Shown: positions 35,438-44,657, counted from the first letter of the stretch. The stretch: DNA of 64,000 nt from CAYTGM01 sp964437365 (GCA_964437365.1 CAYTGM010000003.1:205371-269370), one strand, 5' to 3'. Notes: generated from the letters alone by a model not told the origin. Translations and numbers: made by a program.

Positions 35438-36841
35438 CTAGCCCCGACTCGTCTTCAGTCGGAGCTTTGCCACGCATTCCACGTGATAAGTGTGCGGAAA
35501 CATATCAACGGGTATCACGTACTCGATAACATACCCTGCTTCCTGTGCTTCTTGCAGGTCGCGCACCATCGTTGTTGGGTTGCAGGAGACGTAAGCAATG
35601 ATGGGAGCCTGCAGCGCGAGGAGCTTCTTCAACGCTTTCTTATCCATTCCACTCCGAGGAGGATCAACAACAAGCCGGTCGATTCTTTCAGGGACCGCAT
35701 TGAGTAAAACTGGCAATGTATGCTTCATATCTCCTGCCATGAAGAGAGCGTTTTTTACATTGTTCGCCTTCGCATTGGATCGTGCGTCCCAGATGGCTTC
35801 CTGAACGATCTCGATTCCGTATAGATTCTTTACTTTGTCTGAACAGTATATACCGATGGTGCCCGTCCCACAGTATGCATCGAGCAGACTCTCTTCTCCG
35901 CTCAGTTCCAGAGCATCTTTCGCGAGACTGTACAACTTCTCAGCTCCCAGAGTATTCGTCTGAAAGAACGAAGCCAGAGAAACGCGGAAGTGATAAGAAC
36001 CCAGGACTTCGTCAAAAGTTTCTTCTCCTGAAGTCTCAATGACCTCCTGAGCCCTGGCGACATCGCTTTTTCCAGCATTAATCCCCCACACAACGCCCTT
36101 AAGCTTTGGCACTTCAGACATGAGCGCGCCCGAGAACTTTTTGAAGTCAAGCTTACGATCGCCGGTGAGCAGAAGAGCAATATAGCTGTCCTCATGGACT
36201 GAATGCCTGATAACGATCTGGCGCAGAGTACCAGTATGCTTTCTCGAGTCCCAGGCAGTTAACTTTTGTCGCTTCGCTTCATCTATGCAAACACGAAGGA
36301 TTCTCTCCATCTCTTCAGGAAGTATATAGCAATTCTCAACATCCAGAATCTGCCACCAGTTACCGGGCGTGTGGAACCCGCCAACAAGCTTCCCTTCGTC
36401 ATTTATTTTAAATGTAAATTCTGCTTTGTTTCTGTACCGCCAGGTAGATGGGCTGCTCACAATGGGTTTGACAGTAATTTCTTCATGAGCTTCCAGGGTC
36501 CGCAAGCTCTCGGAAACGATGCGCTCTTTCCACTTCTCCTGTTCAGGTATAGACATGTGCTGCCAGGAACAACCACCGCAGGAACCGAATAACGGACACC
36601 GGGGTTCTGTTCGAATCTCTGAAGGGCGAACGATTTCTTCGATGACAGCTTCGCCATAACTTTTTTTTGACTTGGTCAACCGTACTTTGGCCGTGTCACC
36701 TGGAGCTCCATATTTACTGAAGATGACATAGCCATCATGGCGAGCAAGTGCCTGTCCGCCATAGACGACAGACTCAAATTCTACTTCTACAACCTGATTT
36801 TTCTGTGGACGATTATTCTTGTTCTGAGCTGACAAGTGCAT
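35438..36841 (-). CDS. rlmD: 23S rRNA (uracil-5-)-methyltransferase, RlmD/RumA family
   Basis: A 467-residue SAM-dependent RNA m5U methyltransferase. The N-terminal TRAM-type barrel (VVEVEFESVVYGGQALARHDGY) binds RNA. An Fe-S cluster is indicated by CPLFGSCGGCSWQHM. The C-terminal catalytic domain shows LLDAYCGTGTIGIY (SAM), DRLVVDPPRSGMDKKAL and the nucleophilic Cys in IAYVSCNPTTMVRDL. It probably methylates U1939 or U747-type sites of 23S rRNA; the exact position is not readable. ATG 36841 is chosen because it starts near the TRAM domain; in-frame starts at 36856 (ATG) and 36895 (TTG) are possible. It follows the hydrolase gene closely. Confidence 0.92.
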   Translation of the reverse strand: MHLSAQNKNNRPQKNQVVEVEFESVVYGGQALARHDGYVIFSKYGAPGDTAKVRLTKSKKSYGEAVIEEIVRPSEIRTEPRCPLFGSCGGCSWQHMSIPEQEKWKERIVSESLRTLEAHEEITVKPIVSSPSTWRYRNKAEFTFKINDEGKLVGGFHTPGNWWQILDVENCYILPEEMERILRVCIDEAKRQKLTAWDSRKHTGTLRQIVIRHSVHEDSYIALLLTGDRKLDFKKFSGALMSEVPKLKGVVWGINAGKSDVARAQEVIETSGEETFDEVLGSYHFRVSLASFFQTNTLGAEKLYSLAKDALELSGEESLLDAYCGTGTIGIYCSDKVKNLYGIEIVQEAIWDARSNAKANNVKNALFMAGDMKHTLPVLLNAVPERIDRLVVDPPRSGMDKKALKKLLALQAPIIAYVSCNPTTMVRDLQEAQEAGYVIEYVIPVDMFPHTYHVECVAKLRLKTSRG

Positions 36842-36906
36842 AAACCCCTGTCTCATGGATTCGTGAGGTTCTGCACTGAGAATTGCCGAGCGCAAGGAAA
36901 CAATTC

Positions 36907-37695
36907 CTATCTCCTTAATTCAGAGACGATAATCTGTCTTCCAACATCGAGCAGGTCTTTATGCCCGCCTCGTTCAAAAACATGAAGATGAACGTTTGGA
37001 TAACCCAGGCGACCCAGATGCTTTCCCATTGAAACGGGAATAATATCATCGTCCAAAGCATGTAACACGTGAATCTCCGGCGGTGAATGCTGCTCTGAAA
37101 GCCGTCGGATCGCCCTCTTGTTATCATAGCGATCCGGAACGAGAGAGGCCAGCGGCCGACCAACACGCCGAACGGCCATGTCGTAGATGGACGTAAAAGG
37201 AGCGAGCAGGAGAATCCCTTTGGCCTTTTTTCTGAGCGCAAACTCGAGGCAAGTCGCGGCTCCCATGGAGTAGCCGAGAATCCGCATGTCCTCCAGCAGC
37301 TGTTCCTCGCTGCAGCTGAGGTGTTCACAGAGTGCTTCCAGTGCTTTGATCGAGGCGTTGGTTATTCCATCCCTCGTCGGGAGCCCCGCATTGATACCAA
37401 AGCCTGGATATTCAATGAAGAGATGCCCTGCAGTCGGGATCTTAAGGTCTTCTGCGACCCCAAGCAACTTTGTTCCGTTTGATGTATTACCGGCGAAATA
37501 GACAATCAGCCGCTCGGGAGGTTCATTAGGAGCAAGGTGAGAAGGGGGCAGATAGAATGAATGCTGATCGCCTTCCCTCGTTCGGTAACATAGATCAACC
37601 ATCTGCTGTGGCAGTTCATCCCTGAAAGACCGCGGATGCCTTTTGCGCTCATAAATCAGTAATCGCAATATAGGATCAAGTAATACACGTTTCAC
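36907..37695 (-). CDS. Alpha/beta-hydrolase-fold protein
   Basis: A 262-residue protein with the complete alpha/beta-hydrolase triad pattern. The nucleophile elbow is GYSMGA, the acid is probably in HALDDDIIPVSMG and the His in GGHKDLLDVG. The oxyanion region is VYFAGNTSNGTKL rather than the usual HGG. There is no signal peptide, so it should be cytoplasmic or loosely membrane-associated. The fold relatives include BEM46-like and thioesterase-type enzymes, and the substrate is unknown. It precedes rlmD on the same strand by a short gap, so the two may be co-transcribed. Confidence 0.85.
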   Translation of the reverse strand: MKRVLLDPILRLLIYERKRHPRSFRDELPQQMVDLCYRTREGDQHSFYLPPSHLAPNEPPERLIVYFAGNTSNGTKLLGVAEDLKIPTAGHLFIEYPGFGINAGLPTRDGITNASIKALEALCEHLSCSEEQLLEDMRILGYSMGAATCLEFALRKKAKGILLLAPFTSIYDMAVRRVGRPLASLVPDRYDNKRAIRRLSEQHSPPEIHVLHALDDDIIPVSMGKHLGRLGYPNVHLHVFERGGHKDLLDVGRQIIVSELRR

Positions 37696-37715
37696 ATTGT
37701 CGCTCCATTACACAT

Positions 37716-37743
37716 AAAAAATGCCTTTCCCGAAGGAAAGGCA
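37716..37743 (-). terminator. Rho-independent terminator after dps
   Basis: On the minus strand a perfect 9-bp stem (TGCCTTTCC / GGAAAGGCA, 37722-37743) with a UUCG-type tetraloop is followed by six T residues. It lies about 35 bases past the dps stop and also precedes the hydrolase gene. Confidence 0.9.
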
Positions 37744-37776
37744 AGTTGGAATTCCCTTATATTAATTTAGCTGACC

Positions 37777-38310
37777 TTATAACCGGTCATCTTCCAGATA
37801 GTGTTCGAGATGGTGTGCTCTATCCTCCACCTTCTCTAACGCCTTCTCCAGTAGTCGTCTGGTGGCGAAGTCGTCGAGATCATCACATGTGCGAATCGAA
37901 GTTCTAAGCTCCTTAGACATTGCTTTTTCCGCCTCGAGATCGTTGGTCAAAGAATCTCTGATAGAGTACATACCCTCAGGTTCATGTTCGATGTAACTTT
38001 GCTCAACGAGTGAAGTGGGATGACTGGTGGGTAGCCCCCCAAGTGCTGTAATTCTCTCAGCCAGGCGGTCGAGATCTTTATGAACGCGTGTGTAGGAATC
38101 TTCGAGGTATAGATGTAAGTCGCGGAATTGTGGCCCTTCTACATTCCAGTGATGTTTCTGATACTGGTGAAAAAGTACGAAAAGGCTACTTACATGCTTG
38201 TCCAGCATGGCCACGATACGTTGTACAGCTTCTTTAGGAATCCCGACAGGATTATCTCTAATATCAGTTTTCTTCTGTACCAGCTTTTCAGTTCTAACTG
38301 TGTTTAACAT
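37777..38310 (-). CDS. dps: Dps/ferritin-like DNA-protection protein
   Basis: A 177-residue Dps-family protein. The inter-subunit ferroxidase motif is present in the first helix and its turn: FVLFHQYQKHHWNVEGPQF, then LHLYLEDSYTRVHKDLDRLAERI, supplying the expected His, His, Asp and Glu ligands. Dps dodecamers oxidise and store iron and can coat DNA during stress or stationary phase. ATG 38310 is chosen over an upstream in-frame codon because AAGGAG lies 7 bases before it. A 15-bp palindrome about 70 bases upstream may be its operator, and a strong intrinsic terminator follows, so it is monocistronic. Confidence 0.92.
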   Translation of the reverse strand: MLNTVRTEKLVQKKTDIRDNPVGIPKEAVQRIVAMLDKHVSSLFVLFHQYQKHHWNVEGPQFRDLHLYLEDSYTRVHKDLDRLAERITALGGLPTSHPTSLVEQSYIEHEPEGMYSIRDSLTNDLEAEKAMSKELRTSIRTCDDLDDFATRRLLEKALEKVEDRAHHLEHYLEDDRL

Positions 38311-38381
38311 ATTTATGCTCCTTAATAAGAAAAGTACAGAATACGTAAGGGGCAATCACTATGCCAGAACCTGTGGGCAAA

Positions 38382-38396
38382 ACTTGTTCCACAAGT
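38382..38396. promoter_or_regulatory. 15-bp palindrome upstream of dps, candidate operator
   Basis: ACTTGT and ACAAGT arms are separated by 3 bases (ACTTGTTCCACAAGT), about 72 bases before the dps start codon. Its position and symmetry fit a dimeric repressor such as a peroxide or iron regulator, but it does not match a known Fur or OxyR box closely. Confidence 0.35.
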
Positions 38397-38446
38397 ATTG
38401 TATCGTTGTTGCACACTTTCACCAAGCTGCAAGAACAGTGGTATAC

Positions 38447-39574
38447 TTACTTTGTGACAGACTGCCAGATTCGCATATACATATCACAAATAATACTCAT
38501 TTCACGTTGTTCAAGTATAGACTCACGTGCTTTGAGTGCCATATCTTGAGCCTGTGATTTTGAATCAATCAGAATTTCAAGGCCGACATCAATATTCATC
38601 GCCTGTGTGTTATAGAGATATGCGACATTCTCATTGAACAAGGAGCTCGATAATGCGACTTCTTCAGGGAGAATTGTGAAAAGAGAAGCGGACATTGCCT
38701 GAATGACCATATTTCTGGGACAGCTATTTCCGGGAAGTTCAAGATAGCAGTCCATAGATGCTAGAAACTCTTGTTGAATTGCTTTCACGGAACTCACAAG
38801 CCTGAGGTTTCCGTCGTATATTCTCATTAGTTTCAGCTGACGATAGCTATTGAGGTATTGCTCTGGAACTGAGAGTACCAGATTTATTTTTGGTGAGACA
38901 TTTAAAACTGACTCCAGGATAGAAAGCTTCTCCGCCGAATCCTCGGCTCTTTCTGCCATTGAACAGAAGACAAGTACCTTATCTTCCTGAATGTTGAGAA
39001 GCTCACGATAAAACCGCTTTCTCGTTTGAGAAACAGGGTGAGTTTTGACTGCGTCGACTCCTCTTGGCACAAGATGTACGAGCCTGTCGGACGGAAGTGA
39101 CTCTTTCAGCTGATCACAAGTAGCCTCATCCTCGACGATATACGCGGAACAAGTCGCGTTCTCATTTGTTGAGGCAAAAGACTGTACTATCTTTTGAAGT
39201 AGACTGGGAGACGATTTCACTCCGACCCCTGAGACATGATGTACACATGGTATAGTCGATTGTATAGTACCCACACTCTTCAATACTTTTGAAGGAAAGA
39301 CATCAAAGCAAAGAACTAAGTCGAATCGTCCTTGTTCTTCCAGGAGGCTTTCTAACAATGGTTCAATCGATTCAGAGCCTTCTTCTTTTGGAGAGTTCGA
39401 AAGATGAATCTTCATTCCGAGTTGGTGGAATTGCTGGACCAGTGGAGTATCCCTTCCTGGAGCAACAACTTCTGCGAAGACTTCCCCAAGGGGCAGGACA
39501 CGCTGAAAAAGTTCGTAGATATACTTGTTCTGATCAGTTTTTTCGTAAGTTGGCAGAACAAGAAGGATGTTCAT
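38447..39574 (-). CDS. GT4-like glycosyltransferase
   Basis: A 375-residue protein with the two Rossmann-like halves of a GT-B transferase. The N-terminal half starts MNILLVLPTYEKTDQNKYIY, and the C-terminal half has RLVHLVPRGVDAVKTHP, KVLVFCSMAERAEDSAEKL and NLRLVSSVKAIQQEFLASMDCYLELPG. The Ser/Pro-rich site (LELPGNSCPRNMVIQAMSAS) sits where GT4 enzymes carry an EGFG-type motif but is divergent, so donor and acceptor are unclear. It is divergent from pyk and precedes dps on the same strand. Confidence 0.7.
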   Translation of the reverse strand: MNILLVLPTYEKTDQNKYIYELFQRVLPLGEVFAEVVAPGRDTPLVQQFHQLGMKIHLSNSPKEEGSESIEPLLESLLEEQGRFDLVLCFDVFPSKVLKSVGTIQSTIPCVHHVSGVGVKSSPSLLQKIVQSFASTNENATCSAYIVEDEATCDQLKESLPSDRLVHLVPRGVDAVKTHPVSQTRKRFYRELLNIQEDKVLVFCSMAERAEDSAEKLSILESVLNVSPKINLVLSVPEQYLNSYRQLKLMRIYDGNLRLVSSVKAIQQEFLASMDCYLELPGNSCPRNMVIQAMSASLFTILPEEVALSSSLFNENVAYLYNTQAMNIDVGLEILIDSKSQAQDMALKARESILEQREMSIICDMYMRIWQSVTK

Positions 39575-39597
39575 TGGTTAGGTGCGCTTTATTGAAC

Positions 39598-39623
39598 TTT
39601 GAATTCATTCAGGATAATTCAAA
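39598..39623. promoter_or_regulatory. Inverted repeat in the divergent pyk promoter region
   Basis: Perfect 8-bp arms TTTGAATT (39598-39605) and AATTCAAA (39616-39623) with a 10-base spacer lie between the start of the GT4-like gene and pyk. The placement suggests an operator for either direction; no regulator can be named. Confidence 0.3.
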
Positions 39624-39684
39624 TTGCAGGACCTGATCCGAACGGGTCAAGCTTTGCATCGTTAAGTGAATTGAATAAGGAAGT

Positions 39685-41169
39685 ATGACACATAAAATGG
39701 TAAGACTTAAGAATACAGCTCCGGGACTCTACCACCGAACTAAAATTGTTTGTACAATCGGACCAGCAACGGAAAAGCTGGAACAGATCAGGAAATTAAT
39801 TTATGCGGGGGCAGATATCTTTCGACTGAACTTCAGCCATGGATCACAAGAAGATCATCTATCAGTTTACAATGCAATCAGACAAGCGGGACAGGAAGTG
39901 GGGCGACCCTACGCAGTTCTTGGTGATTTGTCGGGGCCCAAACTTAGAGTCGGTAATATTTTCGGAGGAGAGAGAAAACTTATTGAAGGTGAACGACTCA
40001 TCCTGACATCGGAGGAAGTCACAAACGAATCGGACGAGCGTATCCATGTCAACTTCTCTGGTTTCCATGAAGTTGCAACGTCGGGGGAGAAAATCCTGCT
40101 GGATGATGGGAAACTGGCACTCCTCGTTGACTATATCGAAGGACCTAACGTTATATGCAACATCTTAAACAATGGAATTTTGAAATCCAAAAAGGGGGTC
40201 AACCTACCTGACACCCGCTTGCCAATTCCCGCATTAACAGAAAAAGATAAGGCCGACTTGAAATTTGCCTGCAGGAACAACTTTGACGTACTAGCCCTGA
40301 GTTTTGTCAGAACCCCAGAAGATATACAGGAAGCGAAAGCTGCTATTAAGGCTGAGGGGAAAGATATTCCCATCATCGCGAAGATTGAAAAAAAAGAGGC
40401 GGTCGATAACCTTGACGAAATCCTGGAACTCGCAGATGGTGCAATGGTTGCCCGGGGTGATCTTGGAATAGAAATCCCAATGGAGAAAGTCCCTGCCGCT
40501 CAGAAGAAGATTATCCATGCCTGCAACCGCCATGCGAAGCCCGTGATTACAGCAACACAAATGCTCGAATCAATGGTGACAAGTCCCCGCCCAACAAGAG
40601 CTGAAATCACCGACGTCTATAACGCTATTCACGATGGTACCAGCGCGGTGATGCTTTCAGGGGAAACGGCAGTTGGAGATTATCCCTTCGCAGCCGTAGA
40701 AATCATGAATACTGTTGCACATGAAGCAGAGCAGGTTATGGAAGTAAACCACGGCCTCGAATGGGTTATGGAGGAAGGTGAAACTCCTTCCGTCACTCAT
40801 TCTATCACAGAGGCTGCAGTGAAAACTGCTGAGTCATTGAAACTCGACCTGATCATCGTACCCACCTCTACCGGCTACTCAGCTTTCCATGTTTCGCGCT
40901 TCAAGCCATCTGTCCCGATTTTTGCATGTTCAACCCATACAGATACTGTAAATCGACTGTGCCTCGCATGGGGAGTGACATCCAGAACGATGTCCCACCT
41001 TGATGACAAGGAAGTCGAAAAGAGCCAGATCGATGCGCTGATCAATGAAGTTAAGCGAACTGCTCTGTATCATGGGGTTGCAAGGCATGGCCAACGTGCC
41101 GTTGTCATTGGTGGCATACCCCTGGGACAGACAAGGCACACAAACTTTCTGCATGTCGTCGAGCTCTAG
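39685..41169 (+). CDS. pyk: Pyruvate kinase
   Basis: A 494-residue enzyme of full length that converts phosphoenolpyruvate and ADP to pyruvate and ATP, the last step of glycolysis. The barrel shows TKIVCTIGPATE, IFRLNFSHGS and LGDLSGPKLRVG, then IPIIAKIEKKEAVDNLDE with the catalytic Lys. GAMVARGDLGIEIPMEKVPAAQKKI and ITATQMLESMVTSPRPTRAE follow. The C-terminal ~130 residues form the allosteric domain (LIIVPTSTGYSAFHVSRFKP). ATG 39685 has AAGGA just 3 bases away; an ATG at 39697 is an alternative start. Confidence 0.97.
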   Translation: MTHKMVRLKNTAPGLYHRTKIVCTIGPATEKLEQIRKLIYAGADIFRLNFSHGSQEDHLSVYNAIRQAGQEVGRPYAVLGDLSGPKLRVGNIFGGERKLIEGERLILTSEEVTNESDERIHVNFSGFHEVATSGEKILLDDGKLALLVDYIEGPNVICNILNNGILKSKKGVNLPDTRLPIPALTEKDKADLKFACRNNFDVLALSFVRTPEDIQEAKAAIKAEGKDIPIIAKIEKKEAVDNLDEILELADGAMVARGDLGIEIPMEKVPAAQKKIIHACNRHAKPVITATQMLESMVTSPRPTRAEITDVYNAIHDGTSAVMLSGETAVGDYPFAAVEIMNTVAHEAEQVMEVNHGLEWVMEEGETPSVTHSITEAAVKTAESLKLDLIIVPTSTGYSAFHVSRFKPSVPIFACSTHTDTVNRLCLAWGVTSRTMSHLDDKEVEKSQIDALINEVKRTALYHGVARHGQRAVVIGGIPLGQTRHTNFLHVVEL

Positions 41170-41196
41170 TCCAACTCAAATCAATAAGGATCTGTC

Positions 41197-41997
41197 ATGA
41201 TTTCTGCGCGCAAAATTGTCTCACAAACAGGTAGTATTTTAGCACTTGGCACCCTTCTTCTCTTCCCGGCGCTGAGTAAGGCCGATCATCATCAGCAACA
41301 AGGGACCGAAGCTTTTCTCGAATCGATCGAAGAGGCTCATGATCTCGATAGCTGGTACAAGCAGGACCTGATCGCTGCCGATATTACTGTCAACTTTGGC
41401 GGAAAGAAACGGTTTGCGGGTACGATGATCTTCGATCCCTTCGTTTCAGTTTCCCGTTTCGAGCTCGACACTGGTGAAAAGCTTGTCTTTGACGGGGAAA
41501 AAGCATGGGTATCACCGGCCGATTCTGAGTATAGCAATGCTCGATTCGACTTGCTTACCTGGCCTTACTTCCTCGCTGCTCCCATGAAACTGACCGACCC
41601 CGGCACGCATCACCAGATGATGAAAATGCAGGGTGAAGACGTGGTGAAATTGACGTTTGGCGATAACGTTGGAGACGCGCCAGATGACTGGTATATCATC
41701 TATAAGGATGAAGAATCAAATCAACTTGAATGCCTTGCCTATATTGTGACTTTTTTCTCAGGGGATAAGGATCTGGACAAGAAGGAGCCTCACGCGGTTG
41801 TCTATAGTGAGTACAAAGACTTCAAAGGCGCTCAGATCTCCCATCGATGGGAGTTCTACAATTGGAGTGAAGAAGAGGGTGTCTACGGAGAACTAATAGG
41901 TGAGGCCACAGTTCATGGGATAAAGTCAATGGATTGGGACCCCGCACTCTTTGAAAAACCTGAAGATGCCCGCGAATCAGAACATCCTCAGAAATAA
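41197..41997 (+). CDS. Secreted protein, DUF6503/lipoprotein-sorting-like beta-rich domain
   Basis: A 266-residue protein with a signal peptide (residues 1-29, ending LSKAD). The mature part reads like a curved beta-sheet protein: LIAADITVNFGGKKRFAGTM, RFELDTGEKLVFDGEKAWVSPAD and DLLTWPYFLAAPMKLTDPG. This order (substrate-free FDG, W-P, PYFLAAPxKLxDPG) resembles DUF6503-type secreted proteins and the LolA/LolB-like fold. Lipid or lipoprotein handling is possible but not shown. It starts 28 bases after pyk with an AAGGA site and is followed by a strong bidirectional terminator. Confidence 0.7.
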   Translation: MISARKIVSQTGSILALGTLLLFPALSKADHHQQQGTEAFLESIEEAHDLDSWYKQDLIAADITVNFGGKKRFAGTMIFDPFVSVSRFELDTGEKLVFDGEKAWVSPADSEYSNARFDLLTWPYFLAAPMKLTDPGTHHQMMKMQGEDVVKLTFGDNVGDAPDDWYIIYKDEESNQLECLAYIVTFFSGDKDLDKKEPHAVVYSEYKDFKGAQISHRWEFYNWSEEEGVYGELIGEATVHGIKSMDWDPALFEKPEDARESEHPQK

Positions 41998-42021
41998 TCG
42001 GGCTGAAAATATAAAGATACT

Positions 42022-42053
42022 AAAGGCAGCCGTCAAACCTGACGGCTGCCTTT
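42022..42053. terminator. Bidirectional intrinsic terminator shared by convergent genes
   Basis: A perfect 14-bp stem (AAAGGCAGCCGTCA at 42022-42035, its complement at 42040-42053) with a 4-base loop is followed on the plus strand by CTTTTT. The stop codon of the minus-strand manC gene (42033-42035) lies inside the left arm, so the end of that gene forms part of the terminator. Confidence 0.9.
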
Positions 42054-43136
42054 CTTTTTAAGCTCTTGAGTAATCTGCTTCACGTCCTGAGCGCGTTCTT
42101 TTGTTGTAACCAATACCGCATCTTTAGATACGATCACGATTAAATTACGAACGCCTACCACGCCGACCTCAAGGTACTTACTGCCAGCATCGTTGACAAC
42201 GATACACTCGTCTGTATCCAGAACGACGGCGTCACCCTCGATCACATTATTTCTACTATCAACTTTGCGGGAGCGCTCAAGAGAATCCCAGGCTCCTACG
42301 TCATCCCACGGAAAGGTGGCCTTAACCATTTCAACATGTTTGGCCTTCTCCATAAGCGCAAAGTCTATCGATATATCTGGGAGTTCAGCAAAAAGCTTAT
42401 CTGCTTTCTTTGACTGTTTCTTTGCGAGTGCCTCGGCAATTTTCTCTGTTAGTTTTCCGTGAACAGGACTCGCATCTTTCATCTCGTCCATGAAGACGGA
42501 TAGTCGCCAGAAAAACATCCCACTATTCCAGAAATGCTTACCACTCTTCAAATACTTTCCTGCAATCTGGGCGTTTGGTTTCTCTCTGAACTGAACCACT
42601 TCCTGGCTGGGTTTCTTGGAATTCTTATTCGCGACTTCGATATATCCATATCCAGTTTCCGGTCGAGTCGGTGGAATCCCGATCGTAACCAGAGCGTCAT
42701 TTTTCTCTGCTGATTCCATCGCCTTCTTCACCGTTGCACGAAAACGTGGAGGAGTCCCGATCTGATGATCTGATGTCAGAATACAAAGAGTCACTTCATT
42801 TGATTTGTAGCGCGCTTTTAACTCAGAAGCAACCCAGCACAAACACCCGGCTGTATTCCTCTTGTGTGGCTCGGCCAGGATATTCTTCGTGGGGATAGGG
42901 AGCTTTGCCTTCTTTATCGCGTTAACGAGTCGCTTTGTGGTAGCTATATAAATATCTTCTTTAGGGATCAGTGGTGAGATTCGACTGACCGCTTCTTCGA
43001 TGAGCGTTTCCTTCTCACTTGTCAGCTTGAGCAGCTGCTTTGGTCTGTCCTGACGCGATAGAGGCCAGAACCTCTCGCCAGAGCCACCTGCCATGATGAC
43101 AGCAACTCGACGGGGGTTTTCTTTTCTCGGTGACAT
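42033..43136 (-). CDS. manC: Mannose-1-phosphate guanylyltransferase
   Basis: A 367-residue single-domain GDP-mannose pyrophosphorylase. The nucleotide-binding signature AVIMAGGSGERFWPLSRQDRPKQ is at the N-terminus. ILAEPHKRNTAGC, ILTSDHQIG and GYGYIEVANK follow, then the sugar-site block VVQFREKPNAQIAGKYLKSG and WNSGMFFW. The enzyme makes GDP-mannose for surface polysaccharide or glycolipid. The mannose-6-phosphate isomerase domain of bifunctional ManC proteins is absent. It ends inside the shared terminator and stands alone on the minus strand. Confidence 0.92.
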   Translation of the reverse strand: MSPRKENPRRVAVIMAGGSGERFWPLSRQDRPKQLLKLTSEKETLIEEAVSRISPLIPKEDIYIATTKRLVNAIKKAKLPIPTKNILAEPHKRNTAGCLCWVASELKARYKSNEVTLCILTSDHQIGTPPRFRATVKKAMESAEKNDALVTIGIPPTRPETGYGYIEVANKNSKKPSQEVVQFREKPNAQIAGKYLKSGKHFWNSGMFFWRLSVFMDEMKDASPVHGKLTEKIAEALAKKQSKKADKLFAELPDISIDFALMEKAKHVEMVKATFPWDDVGAWDSLERSRKVDSRNNVIEGDAVVLDTDECIVVNDAGSKYLEVGVVGVRNLIVIVSKDAVLVTTKERAQDVKQITQELKKKGSRQV

Positions 43137-43433
43137 TTCTCAAGGTGTTCCTTGCATGGGGTCGATACATCCTATGAAGAGGAGAATGTGTGGATCCATC
43201 CATGACGGGCAAGTGAGAACCGCCCACTTAGCATCCTACAGAAGCGTGGTAATTGTGAGGGCTTTATTGAAGTGCCTGAAAATCCCTGAATGAAGACCAG
43301 TCCTGGATTCCTGTCAAGTTCTCTGCAAGGAGAGGGAATTTGTTCGAAACTCAGGAGTTTCCATGCCCTTCGACAACCCCTGAACTTCATTGAGCATTGT
43401 CTCCTCGCGAAGAAGTTGGTGAGCCCCCCGAGG

Positions 43434-44657
43434 TCAGCCTAAAACCTGTGAGAACCTTTCCAGTAACCAGTCAACCTGATCGCGCGTTAAAACCAGTGGC
43501 GGTGCAATTCTGATAGTTTGCTTATGCGTGTCCTTGCATAAGATACCCAGCTCTGCCAGCTTCTCACAATAAGGACGGGCTGCGCCTGCTTCTTCGTGAA
43601 GCTCAACACCGATCATCAGCCCTCGTCCGCGGACCTCTTTCACATTCTTCGAGTTGAGGTTCCTCAATTCTTTAAGCATATACGCTCCCTGCTGCTCTGA
43701 GTTCTCGATCATTCCCTCTTCAACAAGAACACGAAGTGCGGCTCGTGCAACGGCACAGGCCAGCGGGTTCCCTCCGTAAGTGCTCCCATGATCCCCCGGC
43801 GTAAAGACATCCATTAAATCACTGTCTGCAAGAAGCGCAGAAACAGGATAGACTCCCCCAGAGAGAGCCTTTCCGATAACGGTTGCATCAGCACGCACTT
43901 TCTCATGGTCCTGAGCCATCAGTTTACCCGTGCGCCCAAGTCCAGATTGTATTTCATCAAGAATCAAGAGGACATCATTCTCTGTGCATATATCACGTAA
44001 CTCTTTAAGGAAGCCTTCAGGAGGCATGATAATACCAGCCTCTCCCTGAATAGGTTCGAGAAGGACTGCAGCCGTATTGGCTGTGATCGAATTCCTTACA
44101 GCAGTAATATCCCCATATGGGACAGTTACAAACCCTGGCGTAAATGGTCCGAAGCCGGAACGTGACCCCTCGTGTGAACTGAAACCGACAATTGTTGTAG
44201 TTCTTCCATGGAAGTTATCAGTACCCGTGATGATCTCTGCGTGACCTTCCGGTATGTTCTTCTTTTCGTATGCATATTTCCTGACGGCTTTAATAGCAGT
44301 TTCTACGGCCTCTGCGCCGCTGTTCATCGGCAAAACTCTTTGATATCCAGAAAGCTCACTAAGTTCCTGGTAGAAAAGCCCCAGCTGATCATTCCTGAAC
44401 GCTCGAGATGTGAGCGTCAATTTTCTCGCCTGGTTGATGAGAGCGTCTATAATGACCGGATGGCAGTGTCCCTGGTTCACAGCTGAGTACGCTGATAGAC
44501 AGTCGAGGTATTTCTTGCCTTCTGTGTCCCATACCCAGACACCCTCCCCTCGGGACAGAACGACATTAAGAGGTGAATAGTTATTTGCGCCAAAAGTATG
44601 TTCAAGCTGAAGGAGATACTCAGCCTGCAGGTTTTCTTTAATTAAATCATTTGTCAT
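43434..44657 (-). CDS. rocD: Ornithine aminotransferase
   Basis: A 407-residue class III PLP aminotransferase. LPMNSGAEAVETAIKAVRKYAY is the cofactor phosphate site, VLLEPIQGEAGII and LLILDEIQSGLGRTGKL hold the Asp contacting the pyridine, and the Schiff-base Lys is in ATVIGKALSGGVYPVSA. GDHGSTYGGNPLACAVA and the C-terminal KQTIRIAPPLVL are typical of ornithine aminotransferases. It interconverts ornithine plus 2-oxoglutarate with glutamate semialdehyde plus glutamate, linking arginine and proline metabolism. Acetylornithine aminotransferase is the main alternative, but the SAYSAVNQGHCHP start favours RocD. Confidence 0.9.
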   Translation of the reverse strand: MTNDLIKENLQAEYLLQLEHTFGANNYSPLNVVLSRGEGVWVWDTEGKKYLDCLSAYSAVNQGHCHPVIIDALINQARKLTLTSRAFRNDQLGLFYQELSELSGYQRVLPMNSGAEAVETAIKAVRKYAYEKKNIPEGHAEIITGTDNFHGRTTTIVGFSSHEGSRSGFGPFTPGFVTVPYGDITAVRNSITANTAAVLLEPIQGEAGIIMPPEGFLKELRDICTENDVLLILDEIQSGLGRTGKLMAQDHEKVRADATVIGKALSGGVYPVSALLADSDLMDVFTPGDHGSTYGGNPLACAVARAALRVLVEEGMIENSEQQGAYMLKELRNLNSKNVKEVRGRGLMIGVELHEEAGAARPYCEKLAELGILCKDTHKQTIRIAPPLVLTRDQVDWLLERFSQVLG

